This document shows, one piece after another, positions 41,601 to 49,639 of a DNA stretch of 64,000 bases (the first letter of the stretch is position 1; each line of letters opens with the position of its first letter). This DNA is from Mycobacterium sp. M26. GTDB taxonomy: Bacteria > Actinomycetota > Actinomycetes > Mycobacteriales > Mycobacteriaceae. The notes beneath the pieces were generated by a model, which was not told the origin of the DNA, made no database searches, and worked only from the letters and a program-made list of their open reading frames with translations. Position numbers and translations under genes: made by a program. The stretch is taken from contig NZ_LN929908.1 of NCBI RefSeq assembly GCF_001494595.1, forward strand, positions 3,688,468 through 3,752,467. The letters are read 5' to 3'.

Positions 41601-44600
41601 TGCTGACGGTCGGGGTGCCGACGGCGGCTGGCGCACCCAGGTGGCCGGCCAGCCTGGCCAGCCGGGACCGCACCCGGCGCAGCAGCTGCCCGGCTGCCTT
41701 CCGGGTGAAGGTCAGGCCCAGCACTTGGCCGGGATCGGCGAATCCGTTGGCCACCAACCACACCACGCGCGCGGCCATGGTCTCGGTCTTGCCGGCCCCG
41801 GCCCCGGCGATGACGACCAGCGGCCCGGGCGGGGCCCCGTCCTCCGTGCGGGGTGCGGTGTGGGCGGGGCAGGACGGCCGCATCGGGCAGTGCGAGCAGC
41901 CGTCGTTGACCCGGGCGACGAAGTGCGGTCCGGCGGTGGCGGCGGCCGCGTCGCGGACGCTCTGGGTCCACTGGGTGTGGCTGTCCTCGGTGAGTGCGGA
42001 CTGCTCGCGCTCGGTGGCGCCGCCGGCGCTGGGCTTTCCGATGTAGACCAGCCGGCCGCCGCCGGGTTGGGCGTCTTCGCCCAGCACACCCTCGGCGACC
42101 GCAAGCTGATAGAAGCCGAGCTGGGCGTGGCGTTGCGCATCGTCCTTGGTGACCGGGCTCTTGCCGGTCTTGACGTCGACGATGACCAGTCGGCCCTCCG
42201 GGTCGCGCTCGAGCCGATCGACCCGGCCGCGTACCCGGACACCGGGACCGTCGGCACCCGGCTCGGCGACCGTTCCGTCGACGTCGATCTCGGTACCGAC
42301 CTCGGTCAGTTCGTGGCGGGTGGCCGACCGCCAGGTGTCGAAGGTCTCCAGCATGGCGCGGTGCCGCGCGAGTTCGTTGTCGGCATACCACGCCGAATCG
42401 AATGGCAAGGCAGCCCAATGCCTTTCCAGTTCGCTGATCAACTGCTGGGCATTCTTCCCGGACTCGGCGATCAGCGCGTGCACGATCGTGCCGAGGGTGG
42501 ACCGCAGCTCGCGGCGGTCGGTGGCGCCGTGCCGCTCGGCCAGCCAGCGCAGCGGGCAGTCGGTCAGCGTCTGCAGGGTCGACGGGCTCAGCGTGACGGT
42601 GTGCTCGTCACCGGACCACAGTGGCTGCTCGGTGCTGACCGCGGCCATGCCGTACCACTGGGCCGGGTCCGCACCTGGCACACCTTCGGCGGCCAGCCGG
42701 GCCAATTGCGTTGCCGCGGTGCGGCGCTGGTCCTCGTCGACGGCGCCGTCGGGGGCGCACACCACCGCCCGCAGCCGGCCCACCACCGCCGCCGGTGACA
42801 GCACGGGGGGCGCGCAGACCGGTGCCGGGGTGGGCACCGGGTCCTCGCCGGTGGACCACTGGGCGATCTCGTCGACGAACGGTGACGGCAGCGCTGCGTC
42901 GTCGCCTTCGGCACTGTCCACCGCCGTGATGAGCAGGCCCCGGCGGGCCCGGCCCATCGCGGCGATCAGGAGGCGGCGTTCCTCGGCCAGCAGCGGCGCC
43001 CGGACCGAGACGTCGTCACCCAATCCGTCGAGGACGTCGAGCAGCCGTTGGGTGCCCAGCACACCGCCGCGCGGAGTGGTGTTGGGCCACAATCCATCCT
43101 GCAGCCCGGCGATGACCACCAGTTCCCAATCCCGCTCGAGCGCCGCGTGCGGGCTGAGCACCGCGACGGTCTCGCTCGGGGTGGCGCTGTCCGCGGCCAC
43201 GGGCGGCAGCTGCAGTGCGGTGACGTGGTCGAGCAGACCGCGCAGCGAGGCGCCGGTGGTGCGGGAGACGTAGTCATCGGCCAGGTCGAACAACGCCGTC
43301 ACGACAGCGAGATTGCGATCGGCGGCCGCCCCCTCGGTACCGCCCCGCTCAGCCACCGAGAGCCAGCGGCGCTGCAGGCCACTGCGTTCCCACACCTGCC
43401 ACAGCGTGTATCGCGGATCGCTGGTGCCGCGATGCGCCTTGGCGGCGGCGGTCAGGACCGCACGAACCCGGTTGACCGGCCGGGCCAGCGTCGCGGGCAG
43501 ATCCGGTGCGCCGCCGGTGAGCGCCTCGACCAGAAGACCGCCGACATCGCGGGTCGGGTCACCGGCGTTGCGCCGCAAGGCCCGTCGGAGCTGGCGCAGC
43601 GACACCGGGTCGACCCGGCCGATCGGGCCGGCCAGCAATGCCAGCGCCTGCTCGCCGTCCAGACCGTCGCAGGTGGCGGCCAGCACGGTCAGCAGTGCGC
43701 GGGCGGCCGGCTGGTCGGCGATGGGGCCGGTCACCGAGGGGGAGGTGACGGGAACTCCGGCACCGGCCAGCGCGCGGGTCAGCGACGCGGCCGCCGACGC
43801 CGATCGCACGATGACCGCCAGCTGCGACCAGGGCACGCCCTCGATCAGGTGCGCGCGGCGCAGCCGGTCGGCGATCACAGCGGATTCGGCGTGCACCGAG
43901 GCGGCCACCTGCACCGTGACCGAGCCGCCCTCACCGTCACTGTCCAGGGCCCGCCACGGGCCGCTGCCCGGCAACCCGGCGGCGATACCGCTGATCGCCC
44001 GGGCCACCGCGGGTGCGCAACGGTGCGAGCGTTGCAGTTCCAGTACCGGAGTGTCGTTGGCGGTCAACAACTCCGGGTCGGCGCCGCGGAACCCGAACAC
44101 CGCCTGATTGGGGTCACCGGCGAGCAGCGTCAGCTCGGCTCCGGCGGCCAGCACCCGAACCAGCCGGGCCGCTTGCGGGTCCAGGTGCTGGGCGTCGTCG
44201 ACCAGCAGCAGCCGGATCCGCGCGCGTTCAGCGGCCAGCAGCTCGGCGTCGGTACCCAGCGCCTCCAGCGCGGCGCCGACGAGCTCGGCAGCCCCCAGCG
44301 CGGGCACGGTGGCCTGCGGCGCGGCGGTGCCGACCGCCGCACGCAGCAGCATCACCTGCTCGTACTGCTGGGCGAACCGGCCCGCAGCCGCCCATTCCGG
44401 GCGACCCGAGAGCCGGCCGAGACGCTGCAACTGCAAGGGGTCCACCCCTCGCTCGGCGCAGCGGGCCAACAGGTCCCGCAGCTCGGTGGCGAATCCGGCC
44501 GTGCCCAGCGCGGGGCGCAGTTGCACCGGCCAGCCCGACACCGATGCGTCCCCGTCGGCGAGATCACCGGCGAGCAGTTCGCGGATGATGCCGTCCTGCT

Positions 44601-44988
44601 CGGCCCCGGTGACCAGGCGCGGCGGCGGGTCACCGGCGCGGGCGGCTGCCTGCCGCAGGACCGCGAACGCGTAGCTGTGCACCGAGCGCACCAGCGGCTC
44701 GCGCACCACCGCGCGGCACGGCTGCGCCGAGCAGGCCCGCAGCAGCTCCGCGGTCAGGGCGCTGCGGGCCGATGCGGCCAGCCGGCCCGAACCGGTGAGC
44801 AGCAGAACCGATTCCGGGTCGGTCCCGGCGGCGATATGTGCGGCGGCCGCCTCGACCAACAGGCTGCTCTTGCCGGTGCCCGGTCCCCCGACGATCCGCA
44901 CCGTGCCGCGCAACCCCGGCCGCGCCACGGCGTCCGGCTCGGTGAGGGCGGCCAGCGAACCGGAGTTCACGCGGTCGGGGGTGGTCAT
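38674..44988 (-). CDS. adnAB: AdnA-AdnB helicase-nuclease as a single fused reading frame
   Basis: A continuous ~2,104-codon frame covers both subunits of the mycobacterial double-strand-break end-resection motor. AdnA half: Walker A GGPGTGKSS, DDAQHLDPQA, GDPNQAVFGFRG, nuclease motif IVDVKTGKSP, and the iron-sulfur cysteines CSHCPMRPSC near residue 1,031. AdnB half starts at once: PPGPLVVIAGAGAGKTETM, LTFTRKAAGQLL, DEYQDTGHAQ, GDPIQSIYGWRGA, VHAAKGLEWQVV, nuclease VVDWKTGEPP. In other mycobacteria adnA and adnB are separate overlapping genes. Here about 30-40 residues that should open AdnB, including a Q-motif like GLDEEQ of UvrD2, are absent at the junction (about 41820-41870). This is either a real in-frame fusion or a missing segment in the assembly. 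Confidence 0.9.
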   Translation of the reverse strand: MTTPDRVNSGSLAALTEPDAVARPGLRGTVRIVGGPGTGKSSLLVEAAAAHIAAGTDPESVLLLTGSGRLAASARSALTAELLRACSAQPCRAVVREPLVRSVHSYAFAVLRQAAARAGDPPPRLVTGAEQDGIIRELLAGDLADGDASVSGWPVQLRPALGTAGFATELRDLLARCAERGVDPLQLQRLGRLSGRPEWAAAGRFAQQYEQVMLLRAAVGTAAPQATVPALGAAELVGAALEALGTDAELLAAERARIRLLLVDDAQHLDPQAARLVRVLAAGAELTLLAGDPNQAVFGFRGADPELLTANDTPVLELQRSHRCAPAVARAISGIAAGLPGSGPWRALDSDGEGGSVTVQVAASVHAESAVIADRLRRAHLIEGVPWSQLAVIVRSASAAASLTRALAGAGVPVTSPSVTGPIADQPAARALLTVLAATCDGLDGEQALALLAGPIGRVDPVSLRQLRRALRRNAGDPTRDVGGLLVEALTGGAPDLPATLARPVNRVRAVLTAAAKAHRGTSDPRYTLWQVWERSGLQRRWLSVAERGGTEGAAADRNLAVVTALFDLADDYVSRTTGASLRGLLDHVTALQLPPVAADSATPSETVAVLSPHAALERDWELVVIAGLQDGLWPNTTPRGGVLGTQRLLDVLDGLGDDVSVRAPLLAEERRLLIAAMGRARRGLLITAVDSAEGDDAALPSPFVDEIAQWSTGEDPVPTPAPVCAPPVLSPAAVVGRLRAVVCAPDGAVDEDQRRTAATQLARLAAEGVPGADPAQWYGMAAVSTEQPLWSGDEHTVTLSPSTLQTLTDCPLRWLAERHGATDRRELRSTLGTIVHALIAESGKNAQQLISELERHWAALPFDSAWYADNELARHRAMLETFDTWRSATRHELTEVGTEIDVDGTVAEPGADGPGVRVRGRVDRLERDPEGRLVIVDVKTGKSPVTKDDAQRHAQLGFYQLAVAEGVLGEDAQPGGGRLVYIGKPSAGGATEREQSALTEDSHTQWTQSVRDAAAATAGPHFVARVNDGCSHCPMRPSCPAHTAPRTEDGAPPGPLVVIAGAGAGKTETMAARVVWLVANGFADPGQVLGLTFTRKAAGQLLRRVRSRLARLAGHLGAPAAVGTPTVSTYHAFAGTLLREYGLLLPVEPDARLLSETEMWQLAYDVVRSHPGPLDTDKDPARVTEMVLRLAGELAEHLVDTEQLRDTHVELERLVHTLPAGRYQRDRGPSQFLLGMLATQTERAALVPLIDAVHRRMRAEKVMDFGSQMSAAARLAAACPQVGAELRSRYRVVLLDEYQDTGHAQRIALSSLFGGGADDGLALTAVGDPIQSIYGWRGASATNLPRFTTDFPLSDGSPAPTLELRTSWRNPPTTLHVANEVSAEARRRSVAVRPLQSRPGAEPGTVTCALLTDVATERDWVADHIARRYTQAAEQGGPPPTAAVLVRRNADAGPMAEALTARGVPVEVVGLAGLLSIPEVADVVAMLRLVADPAAGGAAMRVLTGPRWRLGAHDVAALWRRAVLLGGQRAAAAGLEQIIAATAPDADDASLADALADPGPAGAYSEEGYRRITELADELARLRTLLSHPVTELVAEVRRTLGVDVEARAARPVAAGWTGAEHLDRFADVVADYTQRPGIGIEDLLAYLDAAMTIENGLAPAEVSVATDRVQILTVHAAKGLEWQVVAVPHLSARVFPSTASKRTWLSDPSDLPPLLRGDRAHEGLHGVPVLDTATVADRKGLSDSIIAHRDQLGQRRIDEERRLLYVAITRAEDTLLLTGHHWGLTGSTPRGPSDFLVEIKEIIDAAAEAGQPCGEVEHWAPEPADGEPNPLQGITREAVWPADPLGRTRRDVERGAALVQAALAGGLPEHTDTDPEGWAADVDALLAERARTAEPPAPALPGQLSVSALVELDRDPVGAARRLTRRLPSRPDPHAILGTAFHEWVQRFYGAERLFDLDDLPGAVDDGPSQTAELAALQDRFTASPWALRTPVDVEVPFEMAIGDTVIRGRIDAVFADPDGSVTVVDWKTGEPPADEQARKHAAIQLAVYRLAWAALTGQPESCVRAAFHYVRSGKTVMPENLAGADELVELLAAASSGERCA

Positions 44989-45063
44989 GCCGGAATGACA
45001 CCACGGGGGTCCGACAAGTTCGGGCACTGCCGATCAATGCCTAATCGATGGCAGCATGAAGCC

Positions 45064-45852
45064 GTGAGCAACGACCTGCACCTGTACCGCTTCGGACCGA
45101 CCGGACCCGCCGCGGTGCTGGCCATCCACGGCCTGACCGGACACGGCAGACGGTGGCAGGCGCTCAGCGATGGCCACCTTCCCGACGTCGCGATGGCGGC
45201 ACCCGATCTGCTCGGCCACGGCCGCTCGCCGTGGTCGGCACCGTGGACCATCGAGGCGAACGTAGCCGCGCTGGCGACGGTGATCGAGGAGCAGGCCGAC
45301 GGGCCGGTGGTGGTGGTCGGGCATTCGTTCGGCGGTGCGATCGCGCTGAACCTCGCCGCGGCCTGCCCCGATCTGGTCTCCGGGCTGGTGCTGCTGGATC
45401 CGGCCGTCGGCCTGGACGGCGGGTGGATGGCGGAGATCGCCGACGCGATGCTGGCCTCTCCCGACTACACCGACCGCGACGAGGCCCGCAACGAAAAGTT
45501 CAGCGGCTCATGGGCGGACGTGCCGCCCGAGCAGCTCGAGGCCGAACTCGACGAGCATCTCATCCCGCTACCCAATGGCCGCTACGGCTGGCGGATCAGC
45601 GTGCCGGCGATGATGTCGTACTGGAGCGAACTGGCCCGCGACATCGTCCTGCCGCATCCGGGAACCCGCACCACCCTGGTGCGGGCAACGTGGACCGAAC
45701 CGCCGTACGTCAGCGCCGAACTCATCGACGGGCTGTCCGAACGCCTCGGCGACGCCTTCACGCTGGTCGACCTGGACTGCCTGCACATGGTGGCCCAAGC
45801 CAAACCGGCCGAGACCGCAGCCATCATCCGGGGCTTGCTCGAAGCGGGTTAG
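45064..45852 (+). CDS. lipV: Alpha/beta hydrolase LipV
   Basis: A 262-residue alpha/beta hydrolase. The oxyanion segment is IHGLTGHGRRW. The nucleophile elbow is VVVGHSFGGAIAL with the catalytic Ser. LLDPAVGLDGG follows, and the catalytic His is in DLDCLHMVAQAKP near the C-terminus. It corresponds by position to M. tuberculosis Rv3203 (lipV), an esterase. No signal peptide is seen, so it is cytosolic. The GTG start 75 bp from the AdnA ATG implies a compact divergent promoter. The downstream alkyltransferase-like gene starts 2 bp after the stop, so the two are co-transcribed. Confidence 0.9.
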   Translation: MSNDLHLYRFGPTGPAAVLAIHGLTGHGRRWQALSDGHLPDVAMAAPDLLGHGRSPWSAPWTIEANVAALATVIEEQADGPVVVVGHSFGGAIALNLAAACPDLVSGLVLLDPAVGLDGGWMAEIADAMLASPDYTDRDEARNEKFSGSWADVPPEQLEAELDEHLIPLPNGRYGWRISVPAMMSYWSELARDIVLPHPGTRTTLVRATWTEPPYVSAELIDGLSERLGDAFTLVDLDCLHMVAQAKPAETAAIIRGLLEAG

Positions 45853-45854
45853 CG

Positions 45855-46154
45855 ATGGCCCCGGTGACCGACGATCAGGTGGAACTGGTGCGCCACCTGG
45901 TGGCGTCCATCCCACCGGGCCGGGTCGCGACCTACGGCGACATCGCCTCGGCTGCAGCGCTTTCCAGCCCCCGCATCGTCGGCTGGATCATGCGCACGGA
46001 TTCCTCGGACCTGCCCTGGCACCGGGTGATCACGGCCTCGGGACGCCCCGCAGCCCACCTGGCCACCCGGCAACTGAAACTGTTGCGCGCCGAAGGACTG
46101 CTGGCCCGCGACGGCCGGATCGACCTGACCGCCGCCCGGCATTCGTTCGGCTAG
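45855..46154 (+). CDS. Alkyltransferase-like protein (ATL)
   Basis: This 99-residue protein has the MGMT DNA-binding fold: IPPGRVATYGDIASAAALSSPRIVGWIM. The helix-turn-helix and arginine finger are as in O6-alkylguanine transferases, but the active-site PCHR is PWHR, so the alkyl-accepting Cys is a Trp. ATL proteins bind O6-alkylguanine without repairing it and recruit nucleotide excision repair. The position matches Rv3204. The gene follows lipV by 2 bp and ends in a CTAG shared with the stop of the convergent neighbour. Confidence 0.92.
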   Translation: MAPVTDDQVELVRHLVASIPPGRVATYGDIASAAALSSPRIVGWIMRTDSSDLPWHRVITASGRPAAHLATRQLKLLRAEGLLARDGRIDLTAARHSFG

Positions 46155-47005
46155 AGGATCAGCCGGATCAGCGCCGCGGTGCGGGCCAGACCGGGGAAGG
46201 CAGCGGCCGTCGACCGCGGATGCAGGGCGTGCACGGCGAGGCGGAACATCAACGCCCGCAACAACATCTGCGGCCATTCCGGCAGGGCGTCCCACCGTTC
46301 GATCAGGCCGTCGTCGGCCTCACCCCAGGCCAGGGCGTCGACGACCACCACACCGGCCGCCCAGGGCGCAGGGCGCCAATACGGCGTGATGTCGGTGATA
46401 CCCGGTGCGGCCGACCCGGCGAACAGCACGGTCCCGTAGAGGTCGCCGTGCACCAACTGGCTGGGGCTCTTGGTGGGCTTGCGCAGGCCGGCCAGCTGGT
46501 TGAGCAGCTCCACCGAGCGTTCCCCGTCGGCCGAACCCGGCGCGACCGTCGCCCCCGGCGGCAGCGATTGCAGCGGCCGGTCCTCCCAGGCCGCGCGGTC
46601 GGCGGCGATGAAGACGTCGACGTCGCTCCACGGCGCCACCGGGGCCTGGGTCAGGAAGCGGGGGCGTTCGAGTTTCGCGGTCGCCTCATGCAGGCGCACC
46701 CCCGCCGAGACCACCTCGTCGTGGCGGGGTTCGGGGGTTCCGGCGACGAAGGTGTCGGCCCGCCACCCGGCCACCACGTAGCGGCCGTCGGTCGAGCGCA
46801 CCGGCCTGGCCAGTCGGACCCCGTCGACGAACAGGGTTTCGCGGACCTTGGCCGACCAGGCGGCGCGGGCGTGGTCGGCGATCGTCGACAACACGACCTC
46901 ACCGCAGCGCCAGCCACCTTCCCAGCCGGCGCCGAGAGGTTCAGGATCGATGTACTTGAGACCGAAAGCCGCCAGGACGTGGTCGGGCGGGCGTTCGTCG
47001 GTCAC
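46151..47005 (-). CDS. TIGR02569-like protein with phosphotransferase-type fold
   Basis: A 284-residue protein equivalent to Rv3205c. The layout suggests a degenerate aminoglycoside phosphotransferase/kinase-like fold: GAGWEGGWRCGEVVLST in place of the glycine loop, a catalytic-loop remnant LVHGDLYGTVLFAG and a metal-site equivalent VVVVDALAWGEADDGLIERW. The family occurs only in Actinobacteria as far as I recall, and no substrate is known. The stop overlaps the ATL stop by 4 bp. The gene precedes moeZ in position, but is separate from it in transcription order (moeZ lies upstream on the same strand, 36 bp away), so co-transcription is likely. Confidence 0.8.
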   Translation of the reverse strand: MTDERPPDHVLAAFGLKYIDPEPLGAGWEGGWRCGEVVLSTIADHARAAWSAKVRETLFVDGVRLARPVRSTDGRYVVAGWRADTFVAGTPEPRHDEVVSAGVRLHEATAKLERPRFLTQAPVAPWSDVDVFIAADRAAWEDRPLQSLPPGATVAPGSADGERSVELLNQLAGLRKPTKSPSQLVHGDLYGTVLFAGSAAPGITDITPYWRPAPWAAGVVVVDALAWGEADDGLIERWDALPEWPQMLLRALMFRLAVHALHPRSTAAAFPGLARTAALIRLIL

Positions 47006-47041
47006 CCCGTCAGGTTAAAGGGTGGCGACGCCGACAGGCCG

Positions 47042-48220
47042 TCAGTACATCACCATGTCGGGTTCGAGTTGCCGTGCCCAGGCCACGATGCCGCCCTGAA
47101 GGTGCAGCGCGTCGGAGAAACCGGCCTTCTTCAACGCGGCCAGCGCCTCGGCTGAGCGGATACCGGTCTTGCAGTACAGCACCGGGATGCGGTCCTGCGG
47201 GATCTTCGCGAGGCCTTCGCCGGACTCCAGCGCCGACTTCGGGATGAGCTCGGCACCCTGGATGTGGTTGATCTCCCACTCCACGGGTTCGCGGACGTCG
47301 ATCAGCGCCACCTTCTTGTCCGAGTCGAGCAGGTCGCGCAGTTCCTGCGGGGTGACCGTCGAATCGTGGGCGGCCGCGGCGGCGTCCTCGGAGAGCACGC
47401 CGCAGAACGCCTCGTAGTCGATGAGCTCGGTGATCTTCGGCGTCTCGGGATCCTTACGGATCTTGATGGTCCGATAGGTCATGTCGAGGGCGTCGTAGAC
47501 CATCAGGCGGCCCAGCAGCGGGTCGCCGATGCCGGTGATCAGCTTGATGGCCTCGGTGCCCATCACCGACGCGATCGAGGCGCACAGGATGCCGAGCACG
47601 CCACCTTCGGCGCAGGACGGCACCATGCCCGGTGGCGGCGGCTCGGGGTACAGATCGCGGTAGTTCAGGCCCAGGCCGTTGGGGGCGTCCTCCCAGAACA
47701 CCGATACCTGGCCTTCGAAGCGGTAAATCGAGCCCCACACGTAGGGCTTGTGGGCCAGCACCGCGGCGTCGTTGACCAGGTAGCGGGTGGCGAAGTTGTC
47801 GGTGCCGTCGATGATGAGGTCGTACTGCTCGAACAGCTCGACGGCGTTGTCCGGCTCCAGCCGCAGCTCGTGCAGCCGGACGTTGACCAGCGGGTTGATC
47901 TCCAGGATGGAGTCGCGGGCGCTCTCGGCCTTGGAGCGGCCGATATCGGACTGGCCGTGGATGATCTGGCGCTGCAGGTTGGACTCGTCGACGACGTCGA
48001 ACTCGACGACGCCGATGGTGCCCACCCCGGCGGCGGCCAGGTAGAGCAGGGTCGGCGAGCCCAGCCCGCCGGCGCCGATCACCAGCACCTTGGCGTTCTT
48101 CAGGCGCTTCTGCCCGACGACGCCGAGGTCCGGGATGATCAGGTGACGGCTGTAGCGGGCCACTTCCTGACGGGTGAGCTCGGCAGCTGGCTCGACCAGC
48201 GGCGGCAACGGTGAGGACAC
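47042..48220 (-). CDS. moeZ: Adenylyltransferase/sulfurtransferase MoeZ
   Basis: A 392-residue two-domain protein. The N-terminal E1-like domain has the ATP-binding GAGGLGS (49-55), NLQRQIIH, and DGTDNFATRYLVND. The C-terminal rhodanese domain carries the persulfide Cys350 in VLYCKTGIRSAEAL. MoeZ activates small sulfur carrier proteins (MoaD2, CysO) by adenylation and thiocarboxylation for molybdopterin and cysteine synthesis. Length equals the M. tuberculosis protein (Rv3206c). GTG start with GAGGAG 9 nt upstream. The region upstream carries an unusual structured intergenic sequence. Confidence 0.95.
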   Translation of the reverse strand: MSSPLPPLVEPAAELTRQEVARYSRHLIIPDLGVVGQKRLKNAKVLVIGAGGLGSPTLLYLAAAGVGTIGVVEFDVVDESNLQRQIIHGQSDIGRSKAESARDSILEINPLVNVRLHELRLEPDNAVELFEQYDLIIDGTDNFATRYLVNDAAVLAHKPYVWGSIYRFEGQVSVFWEDAPNGLGLNYRDLYPEPPPPGMVPSCAEGGVLGILCASIASVMGTEAIKLITGIGDPLLGRLMVYDALDMTYRTIKIRKDPETPKITELIDYEAFCGVLSEDAAAAAHDSTVTPQELRDLLDSDKKVALIDVREPVEWEINHIQGAELIPKSALESGEGLAKIPQDRIPVLYCKTGIRSAEALAALKKAGFSDALHLQGGIVAWARQLEPDMVMY

Positions 48221-48308
48221 CGGGTAACTCCTCGGGTTGAACGTTCCCCGCCCATCTCAGCAGGTAGTCGAATCAACGGCAAACAGGGCGGAATGCTTCC
48301 CCCCTCGG

Positions 48309-48366
48309 CGAGCGTGCGTGTCGGTACGGCGACACGCCGCGGCGGCGTGACGGCCGCGCACGCTCG
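48309..48366. other. Structured intergenic element (three-way-junction-like)
   Basis: CGAGCGTGCG (48309-48318) and CGCACGCTCG (48357-48366) form a perfect 10-bp outer stem. Inside it, GTGTCG/CGACAC (48318-48335) makes a hairpin and a GCCG/CGGC pair makes a second one, so the RNA could fold as a three-way junction on either strand. It lies between DUF3152 (upstream on the minus strand) and moeZ. No known riboswitch is recognised. Confidence 0.55.
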
Positions 48367-48395
48367 CGCAGAAACTAGTTACGCGATACCTGATG

Positions 48396-48442
48396 GCCTG
48401 ACTCCTCCTCGGGCTCGTTCCTCGCCCGCATCGTCGTCAGGC
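48396..48442. terminator. Nested stem-loop at the end of the DUF3152 gene
   Basis: GCCTGAC and GTCAGGC close a loop containing an inner GGGC/GCCC hairpin. The right arm includes the DUF3152 stop codon. Position right after the gene suggests a terminator on the minus strand; no U-tract. Confidence 0.5.
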
Positions 48443-49474
48443 GATCGGATACGGCCAGGGGTTGAACCGGCAGGTCTTGCCGTCGGCCTTGACGTACTCG
48501 GGGTCGAACTTCGAGGCGTCGTCGTCGGAGGTGGAGAACGTCTGCTGCATCATCACCGGCGCCAGCCCGCCGTTCTCATCGCACGGCTCGTGGTTGCGGT
48601 AGCCGATGGCGTGGCCGACCTCGTGGTTGATCAGGTACTGCCGGTAGGAGCCGATGTCGCCCTGGAACGGCACCGCGCCGCGGACCCAGCGCGCCTCATT
48701 GAGGAACACCCGCGGTTCGGCGTCCGGGCCGTAGGCCGGGTTGTAGCAGGACGACTCCAGCGGGATCTCGTAGCCGCAGCCTTCCCGCACGGTCATCGGC
48801 GAGGTCAGCGACACCCGGAAGTCCGGCTTGGCCTCCGGGGTGATGGCATCGATGCGCTGGAACGCGAACTGCGGATTGTGGATCCAGCTCTTCGGATTGG
48901 CCAGCGTCTCGGTGACCATCCGGGCGAAGCCCTCGTCACCGCCGAACGACGTGGTGTCCACGCCGTCCTCCACCTCGATGGTGTAGGTGAACGTCTTGGC
49001 CGTGCCCTGCCCCACCTTCGGGGTGGTGCCTGGCACGATGTGCCACGTTTTGGCGCCGGCCTCGGTGAACGCACCGCCCTCGGGCAGGATGCCGGTCGGC
49101 AGGTTGGCGTCGAAGGCCGTCAGGCCGCGCGGCGGGGCCCCGATGATGGCGGTGCCGCTGGACCCGATGGTCGGCGGCCCCTGCACCGTGCCGTGGGTCT
49201 CGACAGCCGGGGCGGCCGTGCCGGTGATGGTCTGGTAGAGCACGATCCCGGTGACCACGATGAGCACCGGCAGCGCATAGGCGCGCCAGCCATAGGTGGA
49301 GATGAACCGCCCCAGCCAGGTCTGTTTACGCCACTGACGGCGCTGATCGCGGTTGGAGCGGGAGCGCCCGGAATCGCCGGCGAGCGGGTCGCGCTGGGCA
49401 CGCAACGGCTCACGCCATTCGCTGCGCAGCACCGGTACACGACCGTCCCCGCGGTGCCCCGGGTCGTAGGTCAC
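48437..49474 (-). CDS. DUF3152 membrane-anchored metalloprotease-like protein
   Basis: A 345-residue protein (Rv3207c-like). A basic cytoplasmic N-terminus of about 70 residues is followed by one helix (ALPVLIVVTGIVLYQTI) and an extracytoplasmic domain. The zinc signature is INHEVGHAIGYRNHEPC: HExxH followed by G and a third His (HExxHxxGxxxH), as in metzincin-like and related peptidases. Conserved cysteines (GCGYEIPLESSCYN, PCDENGG, KTCRFNPW) probably form disulfides outside the cell. The GTG start at 49474 gives a sensible N-terminus; the longer upstream frame is not coding. Proteolytic activity has not been shown, as far as I know. Confidence 0.85.
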   Translation of the reverse strand: MTYDPGHRGDGRVPVLRSEWREPLRAQRDPLAGDSGRSRSNRDQRRQWRKQTWLGRFISTYGWRAYALPVLIVVTGIVLYQTITGTAAPAVETHGTVQGPPTIGSSGTAIIGAPPRGLTAFDANLPTGILPEGGAFTEAGAKTWHIVPGTTPKVGQGTAKTFTYTIEVEDGVDTTSFGGDEGFARMVTETLANPKSWIHNPQFAFQRIDAITPEAKPDFRVSLTSPMTVREGCGYEIPLESSCYNPAYGPDAEPRVFLNEARWVRGAVPFQGDIGSYRQYLINHEVGHAIGYRNHEPCDENGGLAPVMMQQTFSTSDDDASKFDPEYVKADGKTCRFNPWPYPIA

Positions 49475-49639
49475 CGACCCAGGATGGCACAACCCGTGGT
49501 CGGCCGACTTCCGGCGCGCCCGTGCTCGCCACCCCGAGACGGCTACGGGCCAGTAACGAGGCCCGAGTAGTAGTGTCGGTGCGACGAGCCGGCAGCGCGA
49601 AGCAGCGCACGTTCGGTCGAACCACCAGATTGAGGACTC

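Noticed and set aside
43048..45063. A long plus-strand open frame running through the antisense of adnA into lipV
   Set aside because: It is the high-GC mirror of adnA: low-complexity Arg/Gly/His-rich text with no domain. Only its last part, from the GTG at 45064, is a real gene (lipV).
48221..48260. GGGAAC...GTT upstream of moeZ as a SigH promoter
   Set aside because: moeZ is of the kind SigH controls, but the spacing here is about 14 bp instead of about 18, and the -10 overlaps the GAGGAG ribosome binding site.
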